Shown piece by piece: positions 6,042-8,348 of a stretch of 8,348 bases of DNA (the stretch's first letter is position 1; every line of letters begins with the position of its first letter). The DNA comes from Betaproteobacteria bacterium (GTDB lineage Bacteria > Pseudomonadota > Gammaproteobacteria > Burkholderiales > SG8-39). The DNA is taken from NCBI GenBank assembly GCA_011391185.1, contig JAABRB010000137.1:1-8348 (forward strand). The letters run 5' to 3'. The notes beneath the pieces are model-generated. The model was not told where the DNA came from. It ran no database searches and saw only the letters and a list, made by a program, of their open reading frames with translations. The translations under genes were made by a program, and so were the position numbers.

Positions 6042-7226
6042 ATGAGAAACATCAATTTGCTTGGAGCTTTGAAATCACTACTGACTGCATCCACCATGAT
6101 GGTTAGTGCGCTGTGGGCGTTCCAAGCCGACGCCCAGACGCAGAAGGTGGCCATCGTCGCCGAGCTCAGCGGCGGCGGCGCGTCGTCCGGAACGATGTAT
6201 CGCGACGGTGTGCTCCTCGGCATCAAGGACATCAACGCCCGCGGCGGTGTCCTCGGTGCGAAGATCGAGGTCGTGTCAACAGGCGATACCCAGTCGGACG
6301 CGGCGACGTCGGTTGCGGTGATGCGGCGCGCCCTCAACGACAAGCCGTTCGCCGTCTTCGGAACCGTCTACAGTTCCAGCACCGTAGTGAACATGAAGAT
6401 CACCGGCGCGGCCGGCGTACCGCAGATCAGCGGCTCGGAATCCACGCAGGTCGTGTCGCAGGGCAACAAGAACATCTTCCTGACGTCCTTCAGCCAGGCG
6501 ATAGGCTTCAAGAAGCTGGTCAAGTACGTCGCCGTCGACCTCAAGGCCGACAAGATCGCGCTGGTCTACGTGAACGACTCGTTCGGGAAAGGCGGGTATG
6601 ACTCCTTCCTCAAGTTTCTCACGGAATACGGGAAGAAGCTGACGCTCTCCATCCCGACCGAGGTGCAGCAGGCCGATTTCACGGCGGAGCTCGTGAAAAT
6701 CCGGAACGCGGGCATCACGCACGTCGTGGTGTACAACCACGAGGAGGAAAACGGCCGCTTCATGAATCAGTTCAGGAAGATGGGGCTCAAGATGGAGACC
6801 GTCGGTGACAACCTGTGCTCGTCGGCGACGGTCAAGGCCGGGGGTAAGGCAATCGACGGCTCGAAATGCCATCTGTCGATGTCGGGTCTTTCCCCGCTCG
6901 AATCCATGCAGAACCTCGCCGCCAAATTCGAGAAGGAGTACGGTCGGGTGCCGGATCACAACGGGTTCAAGGGCTATATCGGCGCGCACTTACTCAAAGC
7001 CGCCGTAGAACGCGTCGGAACGTGGGACCAGCAAAAGGTCATGGCCTGCCTGCACGACAACGTGTTCACCGTCGCGGAAGAGCCCGGCCTGCTGACCGAC
7101 ACCTATGTCTTTGCGAACGGCGACGCCGACCGGGCGAGCTACATCGTCGAGGTCGTGGACGGCAAGCACAAGATGATCGAAGTGCTGGGCTTCGTCGGCG
7201 GTCCGTACAAGGGGCGCGCTTGCTGA
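6042..7226 (+). CDS. ABC transporter substrate-binding protein, branched-chain amino acid (HAAT) type
   Basis: 394 residues. An N-terminal export signal runs from 1 to about 31: K11, a hydrophobic core (about 12-27), then ADA before QTQ. The mature protein begins TQKVAIVAELSGGGASSG, followed by YRDGVLLGIKDINARGGVLGAKIEVV (53-78), typical of the LivJ/HAAT type I binding proteins (Peripla_BP_6). The ligand-contact region around FGTVYSSSTV (106-115) and IPTEVQQADFTAELVKI (204-220) are also family-like. It captures a small molecule in the periplasm and delivers it to the LivH/LivM-type permeases that follow. The family handles amino acids, but also amides, aromatic acids and other carboxylates. 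C259 and C276 may form a disulfide; the last residue is also Cys. The first codons are AT-richer than the rest, which fits efficient initiation. A hairpin at 7260-7289 separates it from the permease gene. Confidence 0.92.
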   Translation: MRNINLLGALKSLLTASTMMVSALWAFQADAQTQKVAIVAELSGGGASSGTMYRDGVLLGIKDINARGGVLGAKIEVVSTGDTQSDAATSVAVMRRALNDKPFAVFGTVYSSSTVVNMKITGAAGVPQISGSESTQVVSQGNKNIFLTSFSQAIGFKKLVKYVAVDLKADKIALVYVNDSFGKGGYDSFLKFLTEYGKKLTLSIPTEVQQADFTAELVKIRNAGITHVVVYNHEEENGRFMNQFRKMGLKMETVGDNLCSSATVKAGGKAIDGSKCHLSMSGLSPLESMQNLAAKFEKEYGRVPDHNGFKGYIGAHLLKAAVERVGTWDQQKVMACLHDNVFTVAEEPGLLTDTYVFANGDADRASYIVEVVDGKHKMIEVLGFVGGPYKGRAC

Positions 7227-7259
7227 GCCTGCGCCTGGCCTTGCGTTCGTGACGCATAC

Positions 7260-7289
7260 TCCGGCCGCGCCGCCTGCAGCGCGGCCGGA
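7260..7289. repeat. Stable intercistronic hairpin between binding protein and permease
   Basis: Bases 7260-7270 (TCCGGCCGCGC) pair perfectly with 7279-7289 (GCGCGGCCGGA) around an 8-base loop, an 11-bp stem with ten G-C pairs. No T run follows (the sequence continues AACCCCGG), so it is not a complete intrinsic terminator. In importer operons such structures often protect the upstream message or attenuate read-through, which raises binding-protein levels above permease levels. That role is inferred here. Confidence 0.75.
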
Positions 7290-7360
7290 AACCCCGGCGC
7301 CGGCAGGATTTGCGGAGACCGCGCGAAACCGTTGCAGAACTACCTGCCGAGAGAGAAAGA

Positions 7361-8236
7361 TTGGCGGACTTAATCCAGCTACTGGTCGCAGGCGCATCCA
7401 TAGGCGCGATCTACGCGATGATCGCGCTGGGATTCGTGCTGCTGTGGCAGACCTCGAACACGATCAACTTCGCCCAGGGCGAATTCGTGGTCCTGCCCGC
7501 ATTCGCAATGCTCCTTTTCTACGTGATCCTCGAGTGGCCGTTCGCGCCCGCTTTCGTCGCGACGATCCTGGTCTCCACCTTCGCGCTCGGCTGGGTCGTT
7601 CGCAAGGTGCTCGTCACCCGCCTGCTTGCGCAAGGACTGCTTCCGCTCATCATTGCGACCATCGGGCTGGCGCTTTTCATTCGCCATTCCCTGCAGGAAT
7701 TCGGGACGCCGCTGGGAATCTATTTTCCGCCCGTATTTCCGAGGTTCACGATCCAGTTGGGATCGGTATCACTACCGATGGAGGAGTTGCTGAACCTCGC
7801 GACCGCCGGCCTCGTCATTCTCGCCGTGCATCTCTTCATCACCCGGACCAAGACCGGCTGGGGAATGCAGGCCATTGCGCAAAACCGGGCATTGGCAGCG
7901 ATTCTCGGCATCGACGTGACGCGGCTGGTCACCTTGATCTTTCTCCTGAACGCGGCACTGGCCGCCGGTGCCGCGGTCCTGATCGCGCCCATCTATCTCG
8001 TGAAATACGATATCGGCATCAGCCTCGGACTGAAGGCGTTCTACGCCGCGATCATCGGCGGCTTCAATCAGATACGAGGGGCGCTCCTCGGCGGTCTGCT
8101 GGTCGGCGTCGTCGAGACACTGTGCTCCGCCTACATCTCGAACGAGTTTCGCGACGGCTATGCACTGATCATCCTGATCCTCGTCCTGATGCTCAAGCCC
8201 GAAGGACTCTGGGGCAAGAAGGAGGAATGGGCGTGA
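7361..8236 (+). CDS. Branched-chain amino acid-type ABC transporter permease, LivH family
   Basis: 291 residues from TTG 7361 (MADLIQLLVAGASIGAIYAM), a normal LivH length. An upstream in-frame ATG at 7310 would add 17 charged residues and lacks a good ribosome binding site. TTG has a purine-rich GAGAGAGAAAGA directly in front, which is only a moderate site. About eight hydrophobic segments are seen (roughly 8-29, 40-58, 62-80, 93-110, 143-161, 189-213, 226-255, 266-279). The cytoplasmic coupling loop GWGMQAIAQNRALAAILGID (166-185) contacts the ATPase, and GGFNQIRGALLGGLLVG and KPEGLWG are standard family signatures. It forms the inner-membrane channel with the LivM-type partner. The 134-base gap after the binding protein contains a hairpin. 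The stop overlaps the next start as GTGA. Confidence 0.92.
   Translation: MADLIQLLVAGASIGAIYAMIALGFVLLWQTSNTINFAQGEFVVLPAFAMLLFYVILEWPFAPAFVATILVSTFALGWVVRKVLVTRLLAQGLLPLIIATIGLALFIRHSLQEFGTPLGIYFPPVFPRFTIQLGSVSLPMEELLNLATAGLVILAVHLFITRTKTGWGMQAIAQNRALAAILGIDVTRLVTLIFLLNAALAAGAAVLIAPIYLVKYDIGISLGLKAFYAAIIGGFNQIRGALLGGLLVGVVETLCSAYISNEFRDGYALIILILVLMLKPEGLWGKKEEWA
8219..8225 (+). promoter_or_regulatory. Ribosome binding site deciding the livM-type start
   Basis: AAGGAGG lies inside the last codons of the LivH gene. It is 7 bases before GTG 8233 but only one base before ATG 8227. The spacing favours GTG, whose bases overlap the LivH TGA (GTGA). Confidence 0.75.
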
Positions 8237-8348
8237 CCGACGGGCGCGGTTCGATCCGGCGGAATCTGCCGCTTCTCGTCCTCTGCGTCCTGCTGGTCCT
8301 GCCGCTGGGCCTGGAGCAATACAAGATGTTCGTCGGCAGCCTCGTTCT
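8233..8348 (+). CDS. Branched-chain amino acid-type ABC transporter permease, LivM family, 3' partial
   Basis: Only the first 38 codons are visible, starting at GTG 8233 with a 4-base overlap with the LivH-type gene. After a short polar, basic N-terminus (VTDGRGSIRRN) comes a hydrophobic segment, LPLLVLCVLLVLPLGL, then QYKMFVGSLVL, as at the first membrane helix of LivM permeases. Position directly behind a LivH gene with a coupled start strongly supports the call. The ATPase genes (LivG and LivF types) would be expected to the right of the window. An in-frame ATG at 8227 would add two residues and cannot be fully excluded. Confidence 0.8.
   Translation, partial: MTDGRGSIRRNLPLLVLCVLLVLPLGLEQYKMFVGSLV

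Noticed and set aside
5771..6106. Open frame of 111 codons across the spacer before the importer
   Set aside because: It runs into the signal-peptide region of the binding protein in another frame, has no ribosome binding site at its start, and resembles no family.

Overview
The window is GC-rich, densely coded on the + strand only, and reads as a proteobacterial chromosome segment. A Burkholderiales-like or related soil or water bacterium is my best guess from the protein styles and the Shine-Dalgarno sites; no marker gene fixes the taxon. All seven genes point the same way. The first is cut by the left edge and the last by the right edge.

Left part (3-1184): the C-terminal three quarters or so of an FAD_binding_2 flavoprotein resembling tricarballylate dehydrogenase (TcuA). 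It is followed by a 174-base spacer with two near-identical tandem hairpins (1204-1271). Middle part (1359-5745): a tight block of four genes. These are a ThDP-dependent, acetolactate-synthase-like enzyme; a single-domain cupin whose start overlaps it by 16 bases; an RbsB-like ligand-binding protein that has no room for a signal peptide; and an LVIVD-repeat beta-propeller protein. Right part (6042-8348): after a 296-base spacer comes an ABC importer of the branched-chain amino acid type (HAAT), with an exported binding protein, a LivH-type permease starting at TTG, and the first codons of a LivM-type permease coupled by a GTGA overlap.

The set looks like a catabolic locus: an importer for a small organic acid or amino-acid-like compound, a flavin dehydrogenase for a carboxylated substrate, and a ThDP enzyme (C-C bond cleavage, decarboxylation or ligation of a 2-oxo acid) with a cupin partner. 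The substrate cannot be read from the sequence. The least explained parts are the signal-less binding protein, the propeller with a recurring histidine pattern, the twin hairpins, and a five-codon reading frame with a strong ribosome binding site ahead of the importer. I see no mobile element, CRISPR array, tRNA or rRNA.
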